A stretch of 58,137 bases of DNA from Schizochytrium sp. TIO01 (taxonomy: Eukaryota > Sar > Bigyra > Thraustochytrida > Thraustochytriidae). The translations under genes were made by a program, and so were the position numbers. Positions 28,811-40,944 of the stretch are shown piece after piece. The number at the start of each line of letters is the position of its first letter. The stretch's first letter is position 1. The stretch lies in assembly GCA_004764695.1 (NCBI GenBank), contig SMSO01000011.1, positions 67,501 to 125,637 on the forward strand. The letters run 5' to 3'. Under the pieces are notes generated by a model. It saw only the letters and a program-made list of their open reading frames with translations, made no database searches and was not told the DNA's origin.

Positions 28811-30195
28811 GACAGATAAATATCGATTCCAAAACCAAGAATCGGCAGGTAGGAAGCTCAAGCAAACTGAGCCAAAGGCGCCAGTGCGACCTCGGGGTGT
28901 CCTCAGGCCGTGGCTTTGCTTGGGCAGAGCTAATCTCTCGAACTTGAGCGCGCGTGCGAAGAATCGCAAGACGGAGAATCGATCACTGCGTTTCTTTTGA
29001 TGTACTGTTCTGTTGTAAGAGAAAATGAGTTTGTTTGCTCTTAGAACGATACGCTTTCTTTATAGAAGAAAGAAGAAAAGTCGTCGATGGACGCTCGCTA
29101 TCCTCGACCCAAGTTCGACGCTCGCTCTGCTCTTGGGCGGCCTACTTCGTCTGCAATTGCAGGTACAGACCCTACCAACAAGACCCCTCTCGACTGGACC
29201 ACCGGCCACTCCTGCGTTGCCGGGTGTGCGGGACCTTCGCAGGCCAAAGTACCGTGCAACGCGAAGAAACGCTTTGCTTTGCTTTGCAATGCAATGCAAA
29301 GCAATGAAAAATATGGAAAGCACTCGGGCTGCTCTCCTTCCTCCCTTCCTCGCCTTCACTCCGCTCCCTCTCTCTCCGGGTGCCCGCTCTTCCACACGCT
29401 CTTCCGCTCTTTGGCCTGCTCGTCTCTCTGGCTCGCCGCCTCGATTTGTTTCTGCCGCCTGCCGCAGACAAGTCGGGACAGCCGTCCCAATCGGCGCTCG
29501 CAATTCACTCAATCGTTGACCATCTTGAAACGCTTTGAACGAACTTGAACTCAGTCTATTCAAATGGGATTCCGTCGGTCAACTTAAATAGTACTGCATT
29601 TATTATCATCATACTTATTCATTTTATTTTAAGTAATTAATAAAAATGGAAATTGAAAATAAGTCTTCAACTTGATAAGATAAAAACGCAATTTTTATTT
29701 CTTTTCTTTTCTTTTCTTTCCTTTCCTTTCCTTTTCTTTTCAACACCTAGTTATTTTCAGGTATTCTTCTTCTCAGTTGAAAAAGAAGAGAAAGGAAAAC
29801 AAGAGATAAGTAAGGAAAGGAAAGCAGCAGCACTTTCAGGCTTTTCTTCTTATGTGGGATCAGAGATTCCTTTTCCCCGCAATGTAACAGTCAGTAAAAT
29901 CCACTAAACAGAAGTCTTTCATTGGCTAGTACTTATATTAAAAAAAAAAAATTAAAAATGAATGGGGAAAAAGAGAAGAAATTATCGATTTACTCGCGTA
30001 TGCACCAGAGGATCCAGGACGCGTGCTTGCTACTTTGAATCAGATACAGGTATGGCTGAGGACACGCTTGCATGCGGCAGTTTGTATGTTGAGGGGGCCG
30101 ATGTGGATCGCAAGCTTGCTCGCTGGCTCGCTTCCTCGATCAGTAATTAGGTACTTTGAGTTGCACTTTATCCTATGCGACTTCACTTTGTTTGC

Positions 30196-30315
30196 TAGTA
30201 CCCTCGAAGTAATCCGGCCTAAATAAATACAGGCAGACAGCTTTTGATCAAAGTGTAGTACCCTCGAAGTAATCCGGCCTAAATAAATACAGGCAGACAG
30301 CTTTTGATCAAAGTG
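30196..30315. repeat. Perfect 60-bp tandem duplication
   Basis: Two identical adjacent 60-bp copies (30196-30255 and 30256-30315), each beginning TAGTACCCTCGAAGTAATCC. The perfect identity suggests a recent duplication. Confidence 0.97.
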
Positions 30316-30997
30316 CTGCAGCCGCCGGTTTAGCCCAAGAAAGTGCAGCTCATACATTCCCTTGGCTCCGGGTCTTATGAGTTTGGGGCTTTTACAGGGT
30401 GAAACTCTAGCTTGGGACTGATTGCCGTTGGCGTTCGTCGTGATTTTGAGGAAGTCCGCGTTACCAAGGTTGTTATCTTTGATCGATGTAGTAGAGTTAT
30501 CGTCGCCTGGTACTTTGGCTCGCTTTCTATTCGCCGAAAGTACCTCGGTCGGTAGGTACTTTAATAAGCGTTCTCAAATCGCTCTTGGAGGGCTGAAGAG
30601 CCTGGGATCACCAATAAACTTTGACTCAGGCAAATCATTCAAGATGTCGATGCACTTTAAACGTTACAGAGACCATGTTCACCAGTACTGTCACATGTAT
30701 TTACAATAGATATGTTCGCGACGGTTGGTGCTAAAAAGTCTCCGACGTTCTACATAGACATTGGGCACTGCCACCATCCTGGAGCCATAGCCTGTTTTGA
30801 TCGAAAGTGCACTGCTTAGGAGTGCCGGTAATTGCAATTCTGAAACGCAATACTAGATCTTCGGCCCACCAAGCCAAGTCAAGGTCGCGACGGGCTCGGA
30901 CTCTGACTTCATGTATTTATTTTACGCGGCCCGATACCGTTGGTTACTGTTCTGACGATGCAGGAAGGTTTATGACCAGGGGTAGTAGCTTCGGAAT

Positions 30998-31690
30998 TCA
31001 CGAGCTCTCGAGGTTGTGCACAGATATGTGGACAGATTGTGCATTGTTTTGCACATTTCTTTTCACTTTGCCTGGTGTGCGCTGATAATCTGTAGAACCA
31101 TATTTCTTAAAGCGGTCTTTGCTGCTGTGTACTGACGACACAATAGCAAGCACAATAAATATCGAATGAGCTATAGGTATAAAGGTCAGTAGGTGTCGGC
31201 GCTTGGGTGTTCTTGCATCCACTGCACAACGCTCCAAGACCCCGTGTGCCAATGCTACAAATAGATCCGTGTCATGCTCCGCGACATGAAGGCACCAGGT
31301 CTCTTCCATAGACACATATCTCTTTAGCCCCGGGTTATCTCCACGTTCTGTAATATGCACAAGTCCCAGAAATATAGATTCAGGTGCAAGTCCTCTTCGC
31401 GTGCTGTAAAAGTTCATGGGCACACGTATATTAGATCTGAGTGAACATCAAGGATCAAATTCGCGTCGCCGCTTCGTGGAGATTACAGCGACCACCGAGC
31501 TATCTGTGTAGAGGTTTAGCACGACATCTTCGACCTCGGCAGAGTGGCATACGAAGAACTGCTTTCTTTGTCCATGATTCTGCTCCAATCATAAGTCCTG
31601 TAGTTGTGCGGGTCTTGGTGACGCTTATGATGCAAGCGAAACCTGTACGAAATGTCTGCACACCTGATAAACAAAAGCTTGCGTGTTGAA
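30998..31690 (-). pseudogene. Coding relic, possibly retroelement RNase H region
   Basis: Minus-strand frames near 31540-31440 read VEDVVLNLYTDSSVVAVIST, resembling the 'LYTDSxxVVxxI' block of retroelement RNase H domains. A second frame (31417-30998) continues NFYSTRRGLAPESIFLGLVHITERGDN, which could match the following 'GL...HI.G..N' stretch. A stop and a frame change separate them. Similarity is weak and from memory; another degenerate gene is possible. Confidence 0.3.
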
Positions 31691-34600
31691 ATTACATCCG
31701 GCGCCTCAGGTGCACTAGCTAGTACCTACCTATAGAGTATGTTACACAGTGGGCAAATTGGACAACCCGAACTTTGGAGGTCTTAGATCTCAGACTTTCG
31801 CTTCGGCTGAATTTAGATACCTGCAACTTGATAGAACTCATTCGAGCTTTCTCTTTTTGCACTTTTACGCATCGATCTTTGCAGTATATTGGGGCTACTG
31901 CAAAGTGTATCTTGAGTTTGACCTGCAGATTGCGAGAATTCAGGGAACTACACAGTTTGTGGCGAGCGAGAAGTTATGGACCAGGATCGCACTGTTTGTA
32001 TGGATCAAGAGCTTTCATTTACCGCAATACGTACTGTGTTGAACCTAATTGATTCCTTTGCCCCAGCAGAAGATTCTAAGTGAAGCTAGTGGGCTGACTG
32101 CCCTGCAATGCCCAAACAAGTTTGGCCTTGGTGCATTGTTAAGGCTTTCCCAAGTAAAGGTATAATCTAAAGGTTTGTGTGAAAGAAGAAAGACAGTTGT
32201 TTTTGATTCAAGATCTTGGTATATAAAAACTTGAATATTTTTAATTTTATCTTTCAAGTTTGTTTAAAAAGAAAGAAATACTTGTAAATAATTAATTATT
32301 CTATTATTTTTATTTTCATAACTTTTCAAGTTTGGAAAAGAAGAAGAAGAGGAAAAAGATGGTGACCAATTGAGATTGGACAACTTTAAATGTCTCCTGC
32401 GACTGATGAAGGAGGCGCATAACGGAAGTGACAAACTGTATGCACCCAGATCTTATGAGCCCCCCCATGCCTTTTAACAAATGAAAACCCAGGGAACCTC
32501 GGCAACCTTCTCAAGGTTTGCTATCCCATTTTCTGCGCAGACTGTTGCTATGAGTTGTCCAATCGATCTTTGAAAATATGTTGGTTAAAATAAAATGTAT
32601 ACCTCTATAAGGGGTAGTTCCCCAGGCTCAGTTTTTTTCCCCCCCTTTTTTTTTTTTTTCATACCAAAGTTTCCATAAAATAAACTATTAAAAGTGTTGA
32701 AAACGAAAGAAGAAAAGGGAATTAATATCGCAGACGTCAAGGGTGCTACCAAAAGCACTGTCGAGCAAAACCTTACTTCTGCTACTTATTACTACTCAGA
32801 CCGTTTTGTTGCCAGGTATCGATAAGGTTGTACAAAAGTCAAGTGCTATCAAATTATAAAAGTCCAGATTCACTTCAGTGTGGCGAAGAGCCGCCTATGT
32901 ACTACAAAGTCCTATGGTTTTCGCTTCTAATTCTCTCGTTGCAGTTCTGTGTTGTTGGGTGCCTCATTTTGGAACTTCAACAATGCCGTCTTTTTGTCTA
33001 CAAAAGCAGCTCGAATTGTCATCGTAGTTCCACTTGGGCCCTCATCGTGCAAAGCTTGAAGTCAAAACCTTTCGTTCGACCCTATGCGTTCCAGATCAAC
33101 ATAAACTCGTCGCAACAGGCCAAAGCCACGAGCTTCCATCAAGCAATACCCGCGCAAAATAATTTCTCATCTTATGCAATGATCAGCGCGGCGGCGTGCG
33201 AAGACCAACTGAATCATCCCTCATCGTGCCAAGCCATTCACATGCTCGAACAAACAAACAAACAATCAAATAAACAAACAATCAAACAAACCAGAACCAA
33301 AGCCAACGAAAAGAACAGGAACATTGGAAAACCCTCAAGAAAACTCGACTACTTCCTGCCATTGCGGCAGTATACCACCCACCCAAGTTCGTTATCATCG
33401 CGTTCAGGCCTTTGCTTTGCCGGTCTCAACATGTTCCAGGAACGCGCTCGCTCGGGCAGAACTCGGTCTCCATGCAGTCCGCGGGCGGCATTATAAGTGC
33501 TGTTGAATCAACCCATTGCCAACTAAGCTCGAGGTCTCTGCCCAAGGGCTACCTACCATAAGATGACAGCGAGGAATCAGATCGCTGCGCACAGTTCTCT
33601 CCTTCGACCCGCTTACGCCAGAGCGTGTCGCGAATAAATGAATCAATGAATCAATGAATCAATGAATCAATGAATCAATCAATTCATCAATCGCTGTGCA
33701 CAAGCTCCGACAGCTTTGGCGGCGTTGGCGGCACGCGGGGCGGCTCTTTATTTCTGACCAATGCTGCGAACCACGAGTCCGCTGCGAATTAGCAGTGGAA
33801 CTCAATCATGATGTGCACATCTTCGCTGACTTGGGTCTGTCTATCAGAAAGGGCGCCCTACTATGCCATGGTATCTTTCATTCTATGCATGAGAATTGTG
33901 GCTCTCGAGGTGCGCACTGGGTACAACACTTAGAAAGAACGATGAGAATGATGGGAATGATGGGACCTGGATAACTGACTGTTGTCAGATTGTCAATACC
34001 ATCATCCTACAATCCTCCGAAGCCGCGGCGGCTTTTGGGTCGAAGTTGGACAACGGGAGGCTCAATAGCTACGAAAGAAAGTTCTACGAAAGAAAATTCT
34101 GGTATGCTTTGGCAGGGCTTGAAGAAAGATCGCAACATCATCGGCTCAGACAAGCCTTCTGAAATTTCAGGTACATCATGATACCTACTCGTATGCCGCT
34201 AGAAGTTAGGCCTCAGAGCAGACAAAGTCGCGACTGCAAAAGTCAGAAATTTTAGCTTTCGAAGCAGGTCTAGATTGCAGCCAAGGCTTCTTTCTTTCTG
34301 CCCCGCTCGGCGCTCGGTTCAATTCTGATGCGCTCATGAGCGGCCTGGGCACAGCAGAACTCCGGAAACTAGTATCCAGACACCTTCTTGAAAGCTTGCC
34401 GCAGCAGGGCCCTGATGGCCTCAGCAAGAGGTTTTATGGATCATCGTAGCCACTCTTCAGAGTCTGGCGCTCGCGAAGAGTTACATTAAATCAGAGATTG
34501 ATTTCCCGATAAAGCAACTTCAGCAAAAGGAAGCCGTGATCGAGGAGAAGGACCCGAACCGTGAGAACTTTGAAGCAAAGATCTTCTCCTTTCCAATTGT

Positions 34601-36005
34601 AAGAACGGAATTTATCACAGCATCTCATCTCCTTTTGTGAGAAGGTTCCCACCTTCCATGGAAGTGCGCAATTTGAACCTGCTGAGATAGCTCACGCCGC
34701 TCTCTTTTCAAAGCAATCCTCGCCATATGCGTGAAAAATACAGGTATTGCTGATATGTTTCACCACCCAAGTCGGGGATTGATAGGAGCCATAGTGAGCG
34801 AGGTTGACGTGTTAAACGATTGTTCTGGCATGAATTTTATGAGCCCTGGTTTGATATTCCAATACGTACTACCTCTGCCTCCTCACTCTGCCTAGTGATA
34901 GTGAGGGAGTATGCCTTCTTACCTAGGTATGTATGTACTACCTCTGTACTTACCTGTCTTCTCACCGCACTTCCAAGACAAAGCACTATCACCTTTCCGC
35001 TCTTCTTGAAGGTCTGCTTCTCCATGATATAAGTACTGTTGGACGCCTACTCTGCCAACTTGGGCCTGCTATGAACACAGCTTTGCATCGACATTGATAA
35101 CTTGTCAATCCAGTTCCTGCGCCCCCAGGAAGAGAGCACTACGTAGCTAGCTACCTCTAGAGGCACACCAGGAAAATGAAGTCTTTGATTTTCCGTCAGC
35201 GCACACCCATCGATGAAGGTCAGAAATAACTTAAAGCCAGCGACTAGCCCGAAGCGGCAAGATCGTGGTCATCTCCAAGATTGCTGACTTTGGTCCAATG
35301 AAAGATATGCCGCAGTTACGAATCACCGCGACGAACTCTGAATTTGTATGTCTCCAGTTCAAGTTGTTTGTGAACGTTCAAAGTTATTTGTCTCTTTAAC
35401 GAATCGGCGCCACTGCATTTACACGAGGAACCAGGGCAGAACCCCTAATGCACAGCGCAACAAGTCCGGCCAAGCCTTTGAAACTGCGACTGCGCTGTCC
35501 CCTTTGGCATCTTCAGTGGCATTGTCGTAAGGGAAGAGGCGCCTTTTCACTCGAACCGCAGGTGCGTCTCGAAGAAATGCTACGACTAGTAGGTCCGGCG
35601 ACCTGGGACTCTTTGAACGTCCCATTCTTCAAGGTGCGAAAGTGAGATCAACAATACGAAGAGATGCAGATGCACTGAGGAGCCAGTAGAACATGGGATC
35701 AATAGTTGGGGAACACGCAGGTCAGCTGCGCAGTTGGCAGCAGGTCAAGGACCCTCGAAAATATACCACTTGCAGAACAAGCGCCCAAGCACGTAGGACT
35801 GCACCACCCAGCAGCAGACCCGAAACTTCTTTCGTTCTACAACAGCGAGAGACACAGCAACAACTGCACTAGACAGCAAACCCAGAAAGAGCCAAGGCAG
35901 ACAGACAGACAGCAAGCAGCAGTCAGGTGCCTTCTTGAGCGAAAGTTGGCCAACCAGGAAAGGCAGGAATTGTCTAGAGACCACAAAGGAACTACACCTC
36001 TGCGC

Positions 36006-36230
36006 ATGGCCAAGATCCTACCCAAGGGACAGTCTAACTCCAGCAAGATTTCCCGTGCCAAGCCCATCAACGAGAAACTTATTCTGGAGGATCCAGAGGA
36101 GGCACTTCGCCTCGCCCTAGGACTTCCCAAGACGTACAAGAAGATTGAATCCAAGGATGCAAATGATAAAACCCGCAATGGCAAGAAGCTCATCAAGCGC
36201 AAGAATGCCGGAAACACACGGAACAAGTAG
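36006..36230 (+). CDS. Small basic protein, unrecognised (74 aa)
   Basis: ATG at 36006 (MAKILPKGQSNSSKIS...). The frame is open for another 100 codons upstream, but without ATG. The middle reads INEKLILEDPEEALRLALGL, a likely amphipathic helix, and the C-terminus is strongly basic (KKLIKRKNAGNTRNK), suggesting a nuclear or nucleolar protein. No family is recognised. A perfect stem-loop follows at 36350-36392. Coding status is supported only by composition. Confidence 0.5.
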   Translation: MAKILPKGQSNSSKISRAKPINEKLILEDPEEALRLALGLPKTYKKIESKDANDKTRNGKKLIKRKNAGNTRNK

Positions 36231-36349
36231 TTGTTATGCACGCATAGTTACAAATACATTAATCATTTTCCCCTGTCAAATTGAACTGGCCTCCATCGCA
36301 TCAACAGCACATACCTAGTCAACTTAAGCCTTCTTGACTCGAGTGATTC

Positions 36350-36392
36350 ATCCAGAAATCTATAATGTTATTTGCATCATAGATTTCTGGAT
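36350..36392 (+). other. Perfect 14-bp stem-loop
   Basis: ATCCAGAAATCTAT and its exact reverse complement flank a 15-nt loop. It lies 120 bp after the stop of the small basic ORF and 278 bp before the GT90 start; it could form in either transcript or as a DNA cruciform. Confidence 0.85.
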
Positions 36393-36669
36393 ATTACATT
36401 GTACATGCTACATGCGCATACCTAGGCACCTGATGCTTAATAGAAGAAAGAGCACCGAAGAAATAAATATACACAGGGCAAATTTGCTGCCTCAGAGAAA
36501 CAGCTTCACGGTTCACTACTCACAAATGTGGTATTTGGTATTTGACTTCGCCACATGGATTACCACATAGTAGATCCTAGTGGAGTATTCTATGTACTTA
36601 TAAATAATCTTAGGATTAGTAATTGCACATAAGATGATGAACTAGCCGAATCCCAATAATCTCCCCAAA

Positions 36670-38406
36670 ATGAAGATCATGCTCAAGTCTTGTCAGCGTG
36701 GGCGAGTTGCGCTGCTACTGCTTGGGATCCTCTTTGCTGTGTTGATCTTAAGTGTGGTATCTGTGACCTGGGGCCTGTACGTCACAGCAGTCTTCGATCG
36801 CGAAAACGACGACACAGTGCAAAGACCAGAGATTGACCATGCAAGGACCACTAGCAGCAGCGTGAACAAGAGATACGTAGGCAACAACGTCAACAGCGAC
36901 AACAATAACGATGCCGACAACCTATTTGCTGACTTGGACTCTATGGACCATCGCACCCAAGAGAAATGGCCTAACAAAGACTCGGTGCTCAACTGTGAAA
37001 GCGTGTACACCAAACTTCTTCGAGCGTCTTCGTTAGATCTAAATGCGAATGAGGAGGTTCCGTACATAGACTTTACGGCGACAGCTGGGTTTGATATACA
37101 GTTTCTAAAGTGCTCTACAGACAGCGTGGATCCACGAGCACGCTTAGACGAGCTCCTTGAAATATATGTACGTCGCCCTGCATTGGCGAAAGCAAAACAG
37201 ACATCCTTGCTCCGCCAACCGCATCGATTAACAGCCGAAGAATTCCTGTGCCAGCTTCAATGCCCACGGTCAGAGCCAGAGCTAGATCAAGCCGGTCAGC
37301 TTCTTTGGCTTCGCCAAGTGGAACTAAAACGCATCTGGGGTTATTGTCAAGCCCAGCAAGTCGATGCCCTCGTGTGGGTAACATCAAATGTACCTCATAT
37401 TCTCAACTGTAAAACACGCGTCTCGGGAACTCGACTTTGGCATGCCAAATTAAAACTGCTTTGGATGCTCTGTCAGATAACAACAGTACCTGATGTGTTA
37501 TATGCATTCTCAAACTCTGATTTCGCCGTGCCTGATTCTTCGCATGACTGGCTTCAACCTATGCCAGGCATTGTGCGATATGTTGGAACTCCTGCGCATA
37601 ATTCATTGCTCTTCCCGACTGGAGCCTTCGTGGAGGCATCTATGCATAACCTCATTCAACTCTCTGACAATCCTATAGAGTTTTCGCGTCTGCAACAGGA
37701 TATGCAATCCTCACCTTCGAGGAGCCGCGTTGTGGAGGTGCCATGGAGTCTTCGCAAAAATGTGGTGTGGTGGAGAGGCAGCTCCACAGGTGTTCCACAT
37801 ACACTTGAGTCCTTTGAGTATCTTCCTCGCTTGAATATTGTGGAGCGCTTTGTTGATCTTGAGGGATTCGACGTAGGGTTTATCGGTGGTGCGCCAAAAA
37901 TTGGCGGATCTTTTGAAGCCCTTTTTCAAAGTAATTGGTACGAAAAGATATCACCTCGCCAGTTTGCAGAAAACAAAATGATTCTGCATTGTGATGGAAA
38001 TACAGCTTCATTTGGACTTGCTCTGAAAATGACAACCAAATCTCTGGTTTTATGGGTCACTTCAATTTTCGCATACCGGGAATTCTATTATCTCGAATTG
38101 CGCCCTTGGCACCACTACATCCCTATCTCTACAAGTATGCGCGAGCTTCCCGCGATGAGAGAGTGCCTGCTTCAGCCGCATATCGCAAAAGAAGCTTCGG
38201 CCGTTGCTCAACGTGCTTTTAACATTTTAAAGGCACGTCTCGGGCCGGATAAAATCTATTGTTATGTCTGGAGGTTGCTTGCTTTAATTTCACAGAGATC
38301 CGCCGAGCCTGCCACAGTTAAAGCATTGCGCTCAGCAGGTATTCCTGTTGAAATGTTCGAGCCAATTGACTATTTCAATGGCCCTGTGTCAAATTCAAAA
38401 CCGTGA
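36670..38406 (+). CDS. GT90/CAP10-family glycosyltransferase, type II membrane protein
   Basis: 578 residues, one exon, ATG at 36670. A short basic cytosolic tail is followed by one membrane anchor (about residues 12-37, VALLLLGILFAVLILSVVSV) and a low-complexity Asn/Asp stem (about 65-90), the layout of a Golgi or ER lumenal transferase. The C-terminal half matches the CAP10/GT90 domain: KNVVWWRGSSTGV, a YEKISPRQFAENKMILHCDG segment leading into NTASFGLALKMTTKSLVLWV, then FYYLELRPWHHYIPIS. Relatives transfer xylose or glucose (fungal Cap10, animal POGLUTs). Donor sugar and acceptor cannot be told from sequence. No KDEL-type retention signal is seen at the C-terminus. Confidence 0.9.
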   Translation: MKIMLKSCQRGRVALLLLGILFAVLILSVVSVTWGLYVTAVFDRENDDTVQRPEIDHARTTSSSVNKRYVGNNVNSDNNNDADNLFADLDSMDHRTQEKWPNKDSVLNCESVYTKLLRASSLDLNANEEVPYIDFTATAGFDIQFLKCSTDSVDPRARLDELLEIYVRRPALAKAKQTSLLRQPHRLTAEEFLCQLQCPRSEPELDQAGQLLWLRQVELKRIWGYCQAQQVDALVWVTSNVPHILNCKTRVSGTRLWHAKLKLLWMLCQITTVPDVLYAFSNSDFAVPDSSHDWLQPMPGIVRYVGTPAHNSLLFPTGAFVEASMHNLIQLSDNPIEFSRLQQDMQSSPSRSRVVEVPWSLRKNVVWWRGSSTGVPHTLESFEYLPRLNIVERFVDLEGFDVGFIGGAPKIGGSFEALFQSNWYEKISPRQFAENKMILHCDGNTASFGLALKMTTKSLVLWVTSIFAYREFYYLELRPWHHYIPISTSMRELPAMRECLLQPHIAKEASAVAQRAFNILKARLGPDKIYCYVWRLLALISQRSAEPATVKALRSAGIPVEMFEPIDYFNGPVSNSKP

Positions 38407-40944
38407 ACTTATCCTTTCTCTCTGCATTTACCTCCACTGCAATTTCGTTTAGAATATCATCCCGAGCTTCACTGCCTTACTTTTATTGAACATTAAATAG
38501 CTGGCTTATGGGCATTTATCTCCTCACAGCAGATGGTTAAAATTAAAGTCAAGATATAGCCTTGTGTTGAGAGTTAGACACTTATTTTAATGTCCTCCTG
38601 AACAAGAACGCGATTATCCACAAACTTCATTGAATTGTGTGCAAAGATTGACCCAATGGCATCATTGAAGAGTTGAATAGGTGTGCATTGTTGACCTTTT
38701 AAAATATATCATAATTTTATATATTGAGAGCTCAAGTATATTTTCCGATCTCTTCAGGTCGATATTTTAAAGGTGTACCGTAGTATGCACTATCTCTTCT
38801 TGATCTTTTGGTACCCACATCTCAGTTTTTTTTTCTTTCCAAATCCCCCCCCCCCCAAAAAAAAAAACAAGCACCTGCTTAGCACGGCTGTTGCACTATC
38901 TTCTATGAACCTCAACTTGTTAATCTACGCGCTGCCGATCTTCATGCTGAGTCTCACAGTCGTTTCCTACCTTATTTTCGTGAGTGCTTTCATACTATGT
39001 CCTGCATGAGGTTTGTGGAAACGGAAGAAAGACTGTTCATAGCCTCAGCAATTCTGACGCCGAGCAAATGCTGCGTCCTCGAAGTTTCGTTGTTGAAGGC
39101 CTTGGACACGCAGGTGGCACTTCCAGATGAGGCGACGCAACATGTTGTAAACATCCCATGAGCTGGAACCCTCATTTCTGCTTGCCGAAACGGCCTGTTA
39201 CAGAAAAACAATGGTGAATTGGCGAGAGCCACTGATCTATATTTCGCACGAGTGGAATTCAGAGTCGTCTTCACTTTGCTCAGGCCGATCATTGTTCAAC
39301 GCGACCCGCGAATCAATCGCATAATATACAATCGCCACAACGCGAAGTGCGCTAAGGAACGTGCGACGACCGTGACTGCTCACGCGAGGTCTCTTCGAGA
39401 TCGTTTCTCCGTTGTCAATCAGAACCGCCATCTTCCTCAATCTTAAGATCTGTAACTGATCCACTGATAGTTAGTTCATGGTACTTGTTTTTTCCTTTAA
39501 AAGAATAAATAAATCCTCTCTCTTGAAACAATCAAACAAACATCAGCGGCCAAAGCCAAGAGCTCCTTCCGCACGTCTCCTCAAGAGGCACATTCTTGCA
39601 AGACGCCTCGGTTTAGTCGTCCTCCACTGCATCTTCACCACCGCCGTCGCAACCACCACCATCACCACCACCGTGACGAATGGTGATACCTTTGGGGCAT
39701 CCAGCTGGTGTGTGCCAGCCAAGGCATCCCTTTGCTGTCCTCGATGGCAACAAACAAGATTATGGCTGACAACTGAGTGACCTTCAATTTTGCCATCGCT
39801 TTGTACATCGCCTGGCAAGCCGCAGTCCGCAGAGTCCGAGTCTCGTGGCCCGAATCAAGAGCTCTCTACGTCCATCCATCCATTTACCCCCTTGTAATGT
39901 CAATCTTCCTTGGTACTCCCATAGTTCCTCACTTTATAGGGGCAATTCCTTTGCACATGCTGCTGGAAAACTCCAATGCCGCTGCAAGTGGTCTCCCGCG
40001 AGCGATGAACTGCATCGTAGACCACCTCGCTCGACACCATCTTGCACGCGACAGCAGTTTTAGAGACAACACTTGCATTTGGACTTCTTGACCCAAGAGT
40101 GCTTCATGTCGCCTCCTGGGAGCTGATTGATTGCCTGCCCTTCTATCTATGGCTATAGCCATAGATAGCCATAGATAGATAGCTACTTCATCATCAGATG
40201 GGTGAGTCCTTAAGAAGTAGTTGTGATTCATAGATTCACTGTAAATTCAGCGGCATGCCTCAGATCGCTGTCGTCATCGCGTGTCCTCCAGACGGCACAG
40301 AAACCACCCATGCACAGCACCGTGGCCCTTCCCACGCTCCACGCGAACCCCAGCTGCCGCCTCCTTCAAGACCTCTGCGCTTCTCAACCCTCTGCGCTTC
40401 TCATCAAAATTAGGCGAGGAGACAGCGCCGGCGCACCGAGAGCTGCGAAGACTGACAAGAGTGAGTTCAAGATGGTAGAAGAAGAACTTGAAGTACCAGA
40501 CTGAGGAAAGCGGTAGCAGTAGGCTAGGTGGAGCTAGTGGAATAGCGGATCTGACTTGAGCTTGAGAAGAAGTTTGGAGCCACCCTGAACAGAAGGCAAA
40601 GCCAAAAGACGCGGCAGGTCAGCGTTCTTGGGCGGGATCTTGACTTGGGAATACTTGCACAAGAGCTTGTGCAGGGGAGGTTGCTGATAACTGGGTTGGT
40701 TTCCTCATGGTAAATTTGTAGAGAGTACACTTAGGTTTAATAATTTATAGGAAGCTAGGTGCCTAGAACGTGGGTAAACTCGACATAACAATTCACACCA
40801 ACAACCATTACCACTTTGGCAGTGCCAGTCAACAGAGGGGCAGGCAAATCGTGAAACGGCATTGAGGTCATTGGGAGAGGCGTTTGGCAACGTGCTTTGG
40901 TGAGCGTGGTGCTTCTTACCTCTCTTTGGGGACGTTCCTAGTCG
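38407..40944. other. Intergenic, no gene recognised
   Basis: AT-rich 3' flank of GT90, a C/A homopolymer pair near 38846-38870, several short overlapping ORFs without domains (39000-40500), and a perfect palindrome at 40143-40168. The last few hundred bases presumably contain the promoter of the fluoride exporter. Confidence 0.6.
40143..40168. repeat. 26-bp perfect palindrome
   Basis: The 26 bases from CTATCTATGGC to GCCATAGATAG equal their own reverse complement with no spacer, and a partial further copy (CATAGATAGATAG) follows at once. It could extrude as a cruciform or bind a dimeric protein. Confidence 0.95.

Larger units (their letters stand above)
27544..36005. other. Long gene-poor region with weak coding relics
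   Basis: No intact, recognisable gene in about 8.4 kb. Seen: a CTAG/CTAACTAAC-rich tract (27895-27980); a direct repeat of GCGCACTCCTAG (28288-28325); a Gln-rich frame (28326-28810, minus); GC-rich overlapping ORFs at 29025-29563 without domains; a TTTCTTTTC tract (29698-29740); a 60-bp tandem duplication (30196-30315); a possible retroelement relic (30998-31690, minus); AATGAATC repeats (33640-33690); and a short open stretch near 34450-34640 reading SLALAKSYIKSEIDFPIKQL. Confidence 0.55.

Noticed and set aside
29025-29563. Several overlapping 90-167-codon ORFs on both strands
   Set aside because: GC-rich low-complexity sequence is open in several frames at once, with no domains.
32828-33496. 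222-codon ORF with a hydrophobic segment
   Set aside because: It begins at TTG, crosses a (CAAA)n-type repeat and shows no family resemblance.
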